Below are positions 14,736 to 21,677 of a DNA stretch of 21,677 nucleotides, piece after piece; within the stretch, counting starts at the first letter, position 1, and each line of letters starts with the position of its first letter. The notes under the pieces are model-generated. The model made no database searches, had not been told where the DNA came from, and saw only the letters and a list, made by a program, of their open reading frames with translations. Made by a program: the position numbers and the translations under genes. This stretch comes from an uncultured Bacteroidota bacterium (GTDB lineage: Bacteria > Bacteroidota > Bacteroidia > Flavobacteriales > Flavobacteriaceae): NCBI GenBank assembly GCA_902560025.1, contig CACEKL010000013.1, positions 1-21,677 of the forward strand, in the 5' to 3' direction.

Positions 14736-16247
14736 TTAAGTCCTATGATTTTTTATTCCCCTAATTAATTGTTTTGAACACATATATCCAGGTGTCCCGG
14801 CTACACTTCCACATGGAAAACTACCTGCGCCACAGTAAAAAATATTTTCATACCCATAGTATGAGTAAAAATTATCCTTTTTATTACTAAATGTTCTTTT
14901 TTCAAAATTCTGATTTCCATTTAATGTTGTATGATCAATATTCCCTTTTGGGAATAAAAAAGTTTCATTTAAATCCATTGGAGTTAAAAACTTTGAAAAG
15001 ACTAAATCTTCAGGATTTTCAATATGAGGTATCACTGTTGAAATAATTTTTTCCTTTACTTTATCTAGGCTTAATGCCTTTTTGTTATAGCTTAGATTTT
15101 TTGTGAAGAATATTAATTTATCAAAATCTTCATTGTTATTCATTTTTCTTTGAGCACTACCTTCTGGATAGATTTGTATAAATCCCGGAAAGTAATTATC
15201 TAAATCTTTTAGTGCGTTTTGACTTGCATTTTCAAAGCTTTCTAATGTATCAACAGAGAAAATAAATCTAAAGGAATCTGAATAATTATCTGAATCTTTC
15301 CACCTAACAGGGTTCTTGAAAAACGCTGTTACTTTTCCACTTGTTCCAATTAAGTCAAGATTAATATCATTTTTAAAACCTTTTAGGAATTTTGATGGAC
15401 TTACTGGATCTGTTGCAAAAATTAACTGATCATAGTTTAATTTAAAGTCTTTGTTTTTCTTTGAAAATGAAATATAGTTTTTATCATTGTCAATCTCTTG
15501 AATGTTGGACTCTAAATAAAATTTTACACCTAGATCTTGATTTATTTTTGTCAAATCTTCAGTTATTTTCCAAATACCAGTCCTAACAAATCCCCAGTAT
15601 CCATCATATACTGACCCTGAATCCATTAAGGGAATAGTAAATGCTGTACCAGGATCATGTATCGAAGCAGGGCCACTCTCTATTACAGTCATCCCCATGT
15701 ATAATTTTGTTTTTTCAGAAGAGAAATAATGATCAAGTAAGTCTTTTGCATTTCCAGTAATCCATAGCCTTGTTAATTCCTTTCCTAAATAATCCTTTGC
15801 TAGATCAATTGATGGACTTGTACCATTTTTGTATAATTCTTGAATGAACTTAATTACTTTATTCTCATCATTTCTAAACTCATTGACCTTTCCAGTCTCC
15901 CCCCATTTTTCTCTAAGTTCTTCTTCCAATTTAATGTGATCTTGATATATTTTAGTAGAACTTTCTTTATCGTTAAAGTAAACCAGCTTTGGATTCTTTG
16001 GATAATAACCTTGAACTACTTTACTGAGACCGGTTTCTTCGAAAATAAAATCTGGCATCATACCGAGCACAGTAGCCCCATAAGCAAAATCAATTTTTTT
16101 ATTTCCAATCTCAACGGTATCTTTTATACACGCACCTCCTGTATGAGGTTTTTTTTCAATTACACTTACATCAAAACCATTCTTTACAAGATAGTTTGCA
16201 GCAACTAATCCATTTATCCCTGCCCCAACGATTATAACCTTATTCAT
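14736..16247 (-). CDS. PYROXD2/phytoene desaturase-like FAD oxidoreductase
   Basis: 503 residues, no signal peptide. The N-terminal FAD motif is 'V-I-I-V-G-A-G-I-N-G-L-V-A-A' followed by 'V-I-E-K' and 'T-G-G-A'. The C-terminal FAD-contact motif is 'F-Y-C-G-A-G-S-F-P-C-G-S-V-A-G-T-P-G'. The middle region 'G-P-A-S-I-H-D-P-G-T-A-F' and 'L-T-P-M-D-L-N-E-T' fits the NAD(P)/FAD oxidoreductases near human PYROXD2, rather than true carotenoid desaturases. Substrate unknown. It stands alone, about 70 bases from the DUF1080 operon and downstream of the Amt operon terminator at 16292, and no carotenoid genes are nearby. Family assignment is good but the reaction is not known. Confidence 0.85.
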   Translation of the reverse strand: MNKVIIVGAGINGLVAANYLVKNGFDVSVIEKKPHTGGACIKDTVEIGNKKIDFAYGATVLGMMPDFIFEETGLSKVVQGYYPKNPKLVYFNDKESSTKIYQDHIKLEEELREKWGETGKVNEFRNDENKVIKFIQELYKNGTSPSIDLAKDYLGKELTRLWITGNAKDLLDHYFSSEKTKLYMGMTVIESGPASIHDPGTAFTIPLMDSGSVYDGYWGFVRTGIWKITEDLTKINQDLGVKFYLESNIQEIDNDKNYISFSKKNKDFKLNYDQLIFATDPVSPSKFLKGFKNDINLDLIGTSGKVTAFFKNPVRWKDSDNYSDSFRFIFSVDTLESFENASQNALKDLDNYFPGFIQIYPEGSAQRKMNNNEDFDKLIFFTKNLSYNKKALSLDKVKEKIISTVIPHIENPEDLVFSKFLTPMDLNETFLFPKGNIDHTTLNGNQNFEKRTFSNKKDNFYSYYGYENIFYCGAGSFPCGSVAGTPGYMCSKQLIRGIKNHRT

Positions 16248-16291
16248 AATTATTAACTAATATATTAATATTTAGATTCTATATAAATCAA

Positions 16292-16317
16292 AAAAGGAGA
16301 TCAAATGATCTCCTTTT
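16292..16317 (-). terminator. Intrinsic terminator of the porin-PII-Amt operon
   Basis: On the minus strand, AAAAGGAGATC, loop ATTT, GATCTCCTTTT, then a T-rich tail (TTTTTTGATTT). This is a perfect 11-bp stem 24 bases after the amt stop. It separates the nitrogen operon from the oxidoreductase gene at 16247. Confidence 0.9.
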
Positions 16318-16340
16318 AGAAATGAAAATAATAGAAGTTA

Positions 16341-17576
16341 TTATCTCATTGAAAAATCTCCGTAGGCTCCAGTTCCATGTTCAGCAATATCTAAACCTTT
16401 GTCTTCTTCCTCTTCAGAAACTCGTAGTCCCATAATTGACTTAACTGCTAATCCAATTATAAATGTACAGACTACACAGAAAACACCAACTATTCCAACA
16501 CTAGCAAGCTGAACCATAAATTGATCAAATCCAGCAGAAGCTCCAAAAATACCTACTGCAAGTGTACCCCAGATTCCTGCAAATAAATGAACTGGAATTG
16601 CTCCAACAGGATCATCTAATTTACACTTATCTAATAAGGCAACACCAAGGACAACAATGACTCCACCTACTATACCTATTATAATAGCTTCAGTTGGACC
16701 CATCTGATCTGCACCAGCTGTAATACCAACCAAACCACCTAAAACACCGTTCATAAACATTGTAATGTCTAAATTCTTGTAAAGAATTCCAGAAAATAAT
16801 GCAGCTCCAAGACCACCTGCTGCTGCTGCTAAACAAGTTGTAACAAGTACAAGTGATGTATTAGCAGGGTCTGCTGATAAAACAGATCCTCCATTAAATC
16901 CAAACCATCCTAACCAAAGAATTAGAACACCAGCAGCTGATAGAGGTATGTTTGAACCTGGAATAGCTTGTGGTTTTCCAGAACTGTCAAACTTTCCTTT
17001 TCTTGCGCCCAATAAATAGATTATAATTAATGCTCCCCATCCTCCAACAGAGTGGACAAGAGTTGATCCAGCAAAGTCGTAAAAACCAACTTCATCAGTT
17101 AATGTAGATAAAAATCCTGAACCCCATTGCCATGAACCTACAATAGGATAAACTATTGTAACATAAAGTAAAACAATTAACATAAATGAGTTAATTTTAA
17201 TTCTCTCAGCAACTGCACCCGAAATAATAGTTCCAGCTGTTGCAGCAAACATTCCTTGGAATAGGAAGTCTGTCCAGTAAGTATAACCTTCATTATATGC
17301 AAGATCAGCAGCAACTGCTGCATCAAGTCCTGGTCCTGCAAATCCAAGTATACCATTACCAATAATATTAAAGTCTCCAGGATACATTAAGTTAAAACCA
17401 ATAAGGCAATATGCTATTAGTCCCATTGTGATTATAAAGAAGTTCTTAAATAAAATATTAATTGTATTCTTCTGTCTTGTTAGTCCGATTTCTAAAAACG
17501 AAAATCCAAGATGCATAAAAAACACCAATGCTGCACAGAGCATCATCCAAACATTATTTGTTGTAAGTAATTCCAT
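16341..17576 (-). CDS. amtB: Ammonium transporter AmtB
   Basis: 411 residues, an inner-membrane channel with about eleven membrane helices. Hallmarks: 'F-F-M-H-L-G-F-S-F-L-E-I-G', 'D-F-A-G-S-T-L-V-H175', the second pore histidine H330 in 'I-P-V-H-L-F-A-G-I-W-G', and 'W-L-G-W-F-G-F-N-G-G'. The cytoplasmic C-terminal tail 'G-L-R-V-S-E-E-E-E-D-x-G-L-D-I-A-E-H-G' is the part that meets PII. It conducts ammonium, with deprotonation at the His pair. It lies 5 bases after the PII gene and ends at the terminator at 16292. There is no N-terminal signal peptide, unlike the proteobacterial AmtB precursors. Confidence 0.96.
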   Translation of the reverse strand: MELLTTNNVWMMLCAALVFFMHLGFSFLEIGLTRQKNTINILFKNFFIITMGLIAYCLIGFNLMYPGDFNIIGNGILGFAGPGLDAAVAADLAYNEGYTYWTDFLFQGMFAATAGTIISGAVAERIKINSFMLIVLLYVTIVYPIVGSWQWGSGFLSTLTDEVGFYDFAGSTLVHSVGGWGALIIIYLLGARKGKFDSSGKPQAIPGSNIPLSAAGVLILWLGWFGFNGGSVLSADPANTSLVLVTTCLAAAAGGLGAALFSGILYKNLDITMFMNGVLGGLVGITAGADQMGPTEAIIIGIVGGVIVVLGVALLDKCKLDDPVGAIPVHLFAGIWGTLAVGIFGASAGFDQFMVQLASVGIVGVFCVVCTFIIGLAVKSIMGLRVSEEEEDKGLDIAEHGTGAYGDFSMR

Positions 17577-17581
17577 AATTT

Positions 17582-17920
17582 TTAATTAAATGATTTGTTT
17601 CCTTTTTCTCCTGTTCTAATTCTGTAAGCTTCTTCGCATGGTAAAATAAAAATCTTACCATCACCTACGTTGCCTGTAGCACCAGAATTAATTATGGCAT
17701 CTACAGTAGCATCTACAAAAGAGTCTGATACAACAATTGACAAATATCTTCTTTGAATATCCTTTGTGCTGTATGTAATTCCTCTATAAACCTTTCCTAT
17801 TTTTTCATTTCCAACACCAGTGACATCCCAGTAGCTGAAAAAGTAAACCTCTGCATCATGCAGAGCTTTAACGACTTCGTCAAATTTTGACTTTCTAATA
17901 ATTGCTTCTATTTTTTTCAT
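17582..17920 (-). CDS. glnK: PII nitrogen regulatory protein (GlnK/GlnB type)
   Basis: 112 residues, the usual PII size. It has 'M-K-K-I-E-A-I-I-R-K-S-K-F-D-E-V', the T-loop with 'Y-R-G-I-T-Y50' (Tyr50 is where enteric PII is uridylylated), 'D-V-T-G-V-G', the B-loop 'T-G-N-V-G-D-G-K-I-F', and the C-terminal 'R-I-R-T-G-E-K-G'. It binds ATP/ADP and 2-oxoglutarate and blocks Amt when nitrogen is plentiful. It is placed directly before amtB and 11 bases after a porin gene. The T-loop lacks the common 'G-R-Q-K-G' stretch and has 'E-K-I-G-K-V' instead, so regulation by uridylylation should not be assumed. Confidence 0.95.
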   Translation of the reverse strand: MKKIEAIIRKSKFDEVVKALHDAEVYFFSYWDVTGVGNEKIGKVYRGITYSTKDIQRRYLSIVVSDSFVDATVDAIINSGATGNVGDGKIFILPCEEAYRIRTGEKGNKSFN

Positions 17921-17931
17921 AATGATCTAAT

Positions 17932-18603
17932 TTAAAAACTAATTCCAAAAACTAAAAAAGCTGCTTCTGCTTCTGGATTTAGAATAAATGATCCGAATAC
18001 CGGAAGTGAGAATGAGTCTGAAATTTGCAGTTCTTTGGAACCACTAAAAGACATATTTACAATTCCGCTACCACCATTTGCATACCATGCATCTCCTTGA
18101 TCATCTCCATAACCTATTGCAATATCAACTGGTCCTGCAGCAAATCCAAGTTCAACATATAGTGCCTCTACTTCGGTGAAATACCCAGCCAATAAATCAA
18201 CTCCCATAATAGATGTTGATCCACTTATTTCAGTATAGTCTCCTTGAAAGAAACCATATTCTCCGTCACTATATACTCCTCCATCACTAGGGAAAGTATA
18301 GTTAGTAACTGTTAATGCGAGTGGACCAAAATCATAACTTATGTAAGCGTCTAATTCATTTCCACCACCTTGAGCTGTTGTTGGGAAGCTCCCCCAAATT
18401 CCAGCCTCTAAATTTCCAGATCCAAGAGTCATATATGGCTGAATGTGAGCCCCTGATCCAAATTGCGTACCTCTCCAGACATAAGAACTAACAAGGTCTG
18501 CACCAAAGTCTTGTGAATAAGAAATATTCGTAGATAAAAGTGCAATCAATGAGAAAACCCCAATTCTTAAAGTTCTAGATAAGTGTAATTTAAATTGATT
18601 CAT
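17932..18603 (-). CDS. TorF/Gcw_chp-type outer-membrane porin of the Amt operon
   Basis: 223 residues. A signal peptide of about 31 residues ends I-S-Y-S-Q. The mature protein begins 'D-F-G-A-D-L-V-S-S-Y-V-W-R-G-T-Q-F-G', the opening of Gcw_chp (PF09694)/TorF putative porins. It continues with alternating polar and aromatic strands and ends in F-G-I-S-F, a beta-barrel assembly signal. It likely forms a small barrel that lets ammonium or other small nitrogen solutes through the outer membrane. It is the first gene of the porin-PII-AmtB operon, giving both membranes' transport steps and the regulator in one unit. Substrate is inferred from context only. Confidence 0.82.
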   Translation of the reverse strand: MNQFKLHLSRTLRIGVFSLIALLSTNISYSQDFGADLVSSYVWRGTQFGSGAHIQPYMTLGSGNLEAGIWGSFPTTAQGGGNELDAYISYDFGPLALTVTNYTFPSDGGVYSDGEYGFFQGDYTEISGSTSIMGVDLLAGYFTEVEALYVELGFAAGPVDIAIGYGDDQGDAWYANGGSGIVNMSFSGSKELQISDSFSLPVFGSFILNPEAEAAFLVFGISF

Positions 18604-18630
18604 AATTTCAAATTATTTGATTAAACGAAC

Positions 18631-18638
18631 CAAATCTA
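18631..18638 (-). promoter_or_regulatory. Possible -7 box of the porin-PII-Amt operon
   Basis: TAGATTTG on the minus strand, an exact TAnnTTTG match, 27 bases before the ATG at 18603. A TTTG lies only 14 bases further upstream, closer than the usual -33 distance. No sigma-54-type GG...GC pair was found in the 170-base spacer. Confidence 0.4.
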
Positions 18639-18676
18639 AATTATACTACGTCCAAATAATTTTAATTAATGAGGAA

Positions 18677-18712
18677 TTATTCCATTTTTATGAAAATGAT
18701 ATTTTGGAATAA
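18677..18712. repeat. Inverted repeat upstream of the nitrogen operon
   Basis: TTATTCCA (18677-18684) and TGGAATAA (18705-18712) are perfect 8-base arms with a 20-base spacer. The left arm overlaps a shorter palindrome GGAATTATTCC (18673-18683). It lies about 40-80 bases upstream of the putative operon -7 box and downstream of the SOUL gene. It could be an operator or a weak 3' hairpin for the SOUL transcript. Confidence 0.4.
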
Positions 18713-18773
18713 GATTTTTTTATAAAAAGGAAATTTGAGTAGTTCTTTTTTTAGAATTTTCTAAAATTAAGAT

Positions 18774-19343
18774 TCAATCTTTGTAACTAATTTCAAACAA
18801 TATTTCATTTCTTCTATTGTAGAATTTTGTTGGAGCATCGTATGAAAGAACATAAAAGTCGCTAATTATTTCAAGTCCATTATTTTCAAGAATAGATTTG
18901 AGTTCATTCCTGTGCTTTTGAATTTTATTAGCATTTGAGTACCCTGAATATCTAATTGCTGCAAAATACTTTGGACTAGTAATATAAGCTTCTAAGTCTT
19001 TATCATTAGGAATAGGAAGGCCTTCCGATAAGTATTTTTTTGGAAGAACAAACTCCATTGTTTTATTTTGATCATACATGTATACAGGAGTAGTCATAGC
19101 AATCTCTTGGTTTTCTTGATTGTTACCAGCAATATATCTAAAGAGTTTTCCAAAATTATTATTTCTATTCTGTTCGGCAGAAACCTTTATCATAGCAGCA
19201 CTAGGATAAAATCTTATTTCAGCATTATCAATTTGATCTATAACTTGATATTCCTGTGTCTCATATTTTTGTGCCATAAGCATTGATGAGTTTAAAAATA
19301 TAATTGTAATTAAAAAATTAAATTTAGAAATTGTATTAATCAT
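18774..19343 (-). CDS. Secreted SOUL-family haem-binding protein
   Basis: 189 residues from the ATG at 19343. This start gives a proper signal peptide ending 'S-M-L-M-A-Q', and a promoter-like box lies directly upstream. A longer form from 19364 would run through that box. SOUL/HBP1 hallmarks: 'Q-V-I-D-Q-I-D-N-A-E-I-R-F-Y-P', 'F-G-K-L-F-R-Y-I-A-G-N-N', 'I-A-M-T-T-P-V-Y-M', 'M-E-F-V-L-P-K-K-Y', 'A-A-I-R-Y-S-G'. Members bind haem or tetrapyrroles through surface contacts. Export suggests haem binding or buffering in the periplasm. The gene stands alone and is divergent from an amidase lipoprotein at 19386. Confidence 0.88.
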   Translation of the reverse strand: MINTISKFNFLITIIFLNSSMLMAQKYETQEYQVIDQIDNAEIRFYPSAAMIKVSAEQNRNNNFGKLFRYIAGNNQENQEIAMTTPVYMYDQNKTMEFVLPKKYLSEGLPIPNDKDLEAYITSPKYFAAIRYSGYSNANKIQKHRNELKSILENNGLEIISDFYVLSYDAPTKFYNRRNEILFEISYKD

Positions 19344-19347
19344 GCGA

Positions 19348-19355
19348 CAAATATA
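19348..19355 (-). promoter_or_regulatory. -7 box of the SOUL gene, possibly leaderless transcript
   Basis: TATATTTG on the minus strand matches TAnnTTTG. A TTG (plus-strand CAA at 19379-19381) lies 23 bases further upstream, within the 17-23 spacing described for flavobacteria. The box ends only 4 bases before the ATG at 19343, so the transcript would have almost no leader. Confidence 0.45.
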
Positions 19356-19385
19356 AATAGTCATTTGTCTTAAAAAACCAATCCA

Positions 19386-20048
19386 ATGCTGTTTAGGATA
19401 TTCTTAACATCTATATTTTTTTTCGTTCTTAATGGATGTGATAATCAAATTCAAATCATTGATAAACCAATTATATTTAATCAAGAAAGGATTAATCTCA
19501 CTAAAGAATATTTTAAACAGAGATATGATTTAGAGAGAGATACTATTTTAATAACTCCAAAAATTATAGTTCTTCATTGGACAGTTATTCCTACAATGGA
19601 AAAAACTTTTGAAGCTTTTAATAGCCCATATCTACCTTCCTGGAGGCCAGATTTAGAAAATGTTAGTGGGTTAAATGTATCTTCACAATTTTTAGTAGAT
19701 CAAGATGGTTCAATATATAGACTAATGCCTGAAAACTATATGGCAAGACACGTAATTGGCCTAAATCACTCGTCTATTGGTATTGAAAATGTTGGAGGAA
19801 ATGACACGTTACCATTAACTGATATGCAAGTTGAAGCAAATATTAAACTTGTTAAATACTTAAAAAATAAATTTCCAACAATAGACTATCTAATCGGCCA
19901 TTACGAGTATACAAATTTTGAAGGACATGAACTTTGGCTTGAAGTCGATGATAACTACAGGACAGAAAAAGTAGATCCAGGAGAAAAATTTATGAACTCA
20001 GTAAGAAAAGAAGTCAAAGATTTAAACTTTCTTAAACTTCCTAATTAA
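19386..20048 (+). CDS. N-acetylmuramoyl-L-alanine amidase (amidase_2/PGRP fold) lipoprotein
   Basis: 220 residues with a lipoprotein signal peptide (lipobox L-N-G-C, Cys18). The amidase_2 domain shows 'I-V-L-H64-W-T', 'S-S-Q-F-L-V-D-Q-D-G-S-I-Y-R-L', 'A-R-H122-V-I-G', 'S-I-G-I-E134', 'I-G-H172' and 'K195-V-D197-P-G-E'. His64, a distal His and Asp197 would bind zinc, with Glu134/Lys195 in catalysis as in AmpD and T7 lysozyme. It cleaves the bond between N-acetylmuramic acid and the peptide stem, from an anchored position in the envelope. It is divergent from the SOUL gene, and its stop overlaps the end of the facing aminotransferase gene by 4 bases. Confidence 0.88.
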   Translation: MLFRIFLTSIFFFVLNGCDNQIQIIDKPIIFNQERINLTKEYFKQRYDLERDTILITPKIIVLHWTVIPTMEKTFEAFNSPYLPSWRPDLENVSGLNVSSQFLVDQDGSIYRLMPENYMARHVIGLNHSSIGIENVGGNDTLPLTDMQVEANIKLVKYLKNKFPTIDYLIGHYEYTNFEGHELWLEVDDNYRTEKVDPGEKFMNSVRKEVKDLNFLKLPN

Positions 20049-21677
20049 TATTTTGTAACAAAGTCCTCCCTCAAGATTTTTTTAAAATATTTTAAAAATA
20101 AATCACAGTTTGATTTGCTAAAAATTAAAGGAGGTTTAATCTTAATTACATTATTAAATGGGCCATCAACACTAGACAGGATTCCAAAATCCTTTAACCT
20201 ATTTATAATGTATTGAGCTTCCTCGCTTTGCGGTTTGTTGTCATAATCAAGAAATTCAATACCTAAAAAAAGTCCTTGACCTCTTACATCTGCAATAATC
20301 CTATTTTCTTCTGCCAGTTTTTTAAGTTCTTTTTTAAAGTAATCTCCAACCACTCTAGCATTTTTCTGAAGATTTTTTTTCTTAACAGTTTTAAGAACTT
20401 CTAGTGCGATTGAACACGAAACAGGATTTCCTCCAAATGTGTTAAAAAACTCCATTCCATTTGCAAAACTCTCTGCAATTTCTTTAGTGCAAACAACTAC
20501 TCCAACTGGATGGCCATTTCCTATAGGTTTTCCAACTGTAATAATATCAGGAATAACATTATGTTCTTGAAAACCCCAAAAAGTTTTACCCATTCTTCCA
20601 CATCCTACTTGAACCTCATCTGATATACAAACACCTCCATTTTTTCTAACTTCTCTGTAAGCCTTTTTTAAAAATCCTTTGGGCAGTTCTACTTGACCTC
20701 CACAACTTATAATTGGCTCTATAATAAATCCGCCAAGCCCTCTTTTCTTCAGTTTAATTTTTTTTATTTGTTTTCTTACTTCATTAACATATTTATCTTC
20801 TTTTGTATCTCCGTTATATTTTCCATTAAAATTATTTGGAATAGGAATTACGTGAGTATTTTCAGGTGCTCCACTACCACCTTTTCCATCAAATTTGTAT
20901 GATGAAATGTCAACACATATATTAGTATTTCCGTGATAACCATGTTGAGATACTATTATGTCATTGTTTCCTGTATGAGCTTTCATCATCCTTATTGCTA
21001 ATTCATTAGCTTCACTTCCTGAGTTAACATAGTGAACAACATTTAGTTCATTAGGTAGGGTGCTAAGTATTTCTTTTGTAAGATGGTTTATGTTTTCATG
21101 TAAATATCTAGAGTTAGTATTAAGAACTGACATTTGACTTTTACCAACACTTACTACTTCCTCATTTTCATGCCCTACATGAGCAACATTATTTACTGTA
21201 TCTAAATATTTGTTGCCTTTATGATCAATTAAATAAACTCCTTCTCCACGGACTATCCTAATTGGTTTATTGTAATGAAGTTTAAGACTTTTTCCTATAT
21301 GTTTTTTTCGATAATCTATTATCTGAGTATTAGTCTGATTTGTAATTGATTTCAGTCCTTTTTTCTTAAATAGAATATTTGGATCTGGACATATATCTTT
21401 CCAAACATCTTCTTGCTTTGAATAACATACACCTGGATAATCAACTTTAAAGTTTAACATGGAAAGCATAATTTGGAAATGAAGATGAGGTGCCCAATTT
21501 CCATTCTCAGGATAATTTGCAACCTCTGCAATTATTTCTCCCCTCTTAACTCTTGAGCCTATTTTATTCTTCAAAACGCTATCTACTGAGTTATGTCCGT
21601 ATAATGTAAAAAATTCAAAGTCCTCAACATAATGCTTTATAATTACTAGTCCTCCATATTCTTTATTTCCCTTATCA
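20045..21677 (-). CDS. M23 peptidase-like/class III aminotransferase fusion, ammonia-phospholyase type (5' partial)
   Basis: The frame runs open through the right edge, so the TTG at 21574 is internal and the N-terminus is missing. About 543 residues are visible. The first ~70 are an M23/LytM-like beta domain ('G-G-L-V-I-I-K-H', 'L-Y-G-H', 'G-S-R-V-K-R-G-E-I-I-A', and the zinc motif H-L-H-F at about 21488-21477). Then comes a class III aminotransferase domain with 'D-T-V-N-N-V-A-H-V-G-H', 'V-N-S-G-S-E-A-N', 'I-S-D-E-V-Q-V-G', the PLP lysine in 'T-V-G-K-P-I-G-N-G-H-P' (codon at 20530-20528) and 'F-N-T-F-G-G-N-P-V-S-C'. These match the AGXT2L1/AGXT2L2 group (ethanolamine-phosphate and 5-phosphohydroxylysine phospho-lyases). 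Known bacterial relatives add an aminoglycoside-phosphotransferase-like kinase at the N-terminus, which would lie outside this window. Confidence 0.88.
   Translation of the reverse strand, partial: DKGNKEYGGLVIIKHYVEDFEFFTLYGHNSVDSVLKNKIGSRVKRGEIIAEVANYPENGNWAPHLHFQIMLSMLNFKVDYPGVCYSKQEDVWKDICPDPNILFKKKGLKSITNQTNTQIIDYRKKHIGKSLKLHYNKPIRIVRGEGVYLIDHKGNKYLDTVNNVAHVGHENEEVVSVGKSQMSVLNTNSRYLHENINHLTKEILSTLPNELNVVHYVNSGSEANELAIRMMKAHTGNNDIIVSQHGYHGNTNICVDISSYKFDGKGGSGAPENTHVIPIPNNFNGKYNGDTKEDKYVNEVRKQIKKIKLKKRGLGGFIIEPIISCGGQVELPKGFLKKAYREVRKNGGVCISDEVQVGCGRMGKTFWGFQEHNVIPDIITVGKPIGNGHPVGVVVCTKEIAESFANGMEFFNTFGGNPVSCSIALEVLKTVKKKNLQKNARVVGDYFKKELKKLAEENRIIADVRGQGLFLGIEFLDYDNKPQSEEAQYIINRLKDFGILSSVDGPFNNVIKIKPPLIFSKSNCDLFLKYFKKILREDFVTKY

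Noticed and set aside
15840..16208. 122-residue plus-strand open frame inside the PYROXD2-like gene
   Set aside because: It is antisense to a well-supported FAD oxidoreductase. Its Phe/Ile-rich composition comes from reading AT-rich coding DNA backwards.
18744..18770. Hairpin TTTTAGAA/TTCTAAAA as terminator of the SOUL gene
   Set aside because: It is A/T only with a tiny loop, and on the minus strand it is followed by A rather than T. It is also next to the stop at 18774, where a random A/T palindrome is likely.
18604..18773. Sigma-54 promoter for the nitrogen operon
   Set aside because: I looked for a GG-N10-GC pair of the TGGCAC...TTGC type on the minus strand and found none.
1..21677. 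CRISPR arrays, insertion sequences, phage genes, tRNA or rRNA
   Set aside because: No spaced direct repeats, transposase or integrase motifs, attachment repeats or cloverleaf-like segments were seen by eye. A tRNAscan and repeat search would settle this.

Overview
The window reads as chromosomal DNA of a marine flavobacterium (Bacteroidota, Flavobacteriia) with a compact, strongly AT-rich genome. Support comes from several directions. Starts are preceded by A/T-rich leaders without Shine-Dalgarno sequences, and several genes use TTG starts. Boxes of the Bacteroidota form TAnnTTTG lie upstream of some genes. Many lipoproteins have an (L/A)-x-S-C or x-G-C lipobox. The gene content also fits: a YpdA-type reductase, a GH3 lipoprotein, DUF1080, a YceI protein of the flavobacterial type, and a porin-PII-Amt operon. 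No rRNA, tRNA, CRISPR array, insertion sequence or phage gene was seen, and no gene-free stretch exceeds 300 bases.

Left part (1-4000): a 5'-truncated protein of unknown family with an internal duplication, then two small NTF2/SnoaL-like lipoproteins, each followed by a clear intrinsic terminator. Facing them on the minus strand is a tightly coupled four-gene operon: a Tat-type Rieske [2Fe-2S] lipoprotein, a four-helix b561-like membrane protein, a YceI-like protein cut off in mid-domain, and a third NTF2-like lipoprotein that has lost its signal-peptide start. The first three look like a membrane/periplasmic electron-transfer module. The YceI/NTF2 boundary looks like a deletion junction.

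Middle (4037-9335): a plus-strand operon of a Rieske oxygenase alpha subunit, a secreted M20 hydrolase of the carbamoylase/allantoate amidohydrolase type and a secreted metal-dependent amidohydrolase, probably a route for breaking down an amide- or ureide-containing compound. Then comes a divergent redox pair: a YpdA-like FAD reductase and a flavodoxin-fold NAD(P)H oxidoreductase.

Carbohydrate region (9383-14667): a GH3 lipoprotein glycosidase followed by a DUF1643 protein, facing a minus-strand operon of DUF1080 (3-keto-glycoside hydrolase type) and two SGNH/GDSL esterase lipoproteins. This suggests deacylation and hydrolysis of decorated glycans or glycosides.

Right part (14736-21677): a PYROXD2-like FAD oxidoreductase; a porin-PII-AmtB nitrogen operon ending in a strong terminator; a secreted SOUL haem-binding protein divergent from an amidase_2 lipoprotein; and, cut by the right edge, a fusion of an M23 peptidase-like domain with an ammonia-phospholyase-type class III aminotransferase. 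The kinase domain expected for this architecture would lie beyond the window.

Nothing here is a plainly new defence or mobile system. The observations most worth following are the Rieske/b561/YceI module with its truncated junction, the neighbouring exported hydrolase operon, the M23-aminotransferase fusion and the internally duplicated first protein.
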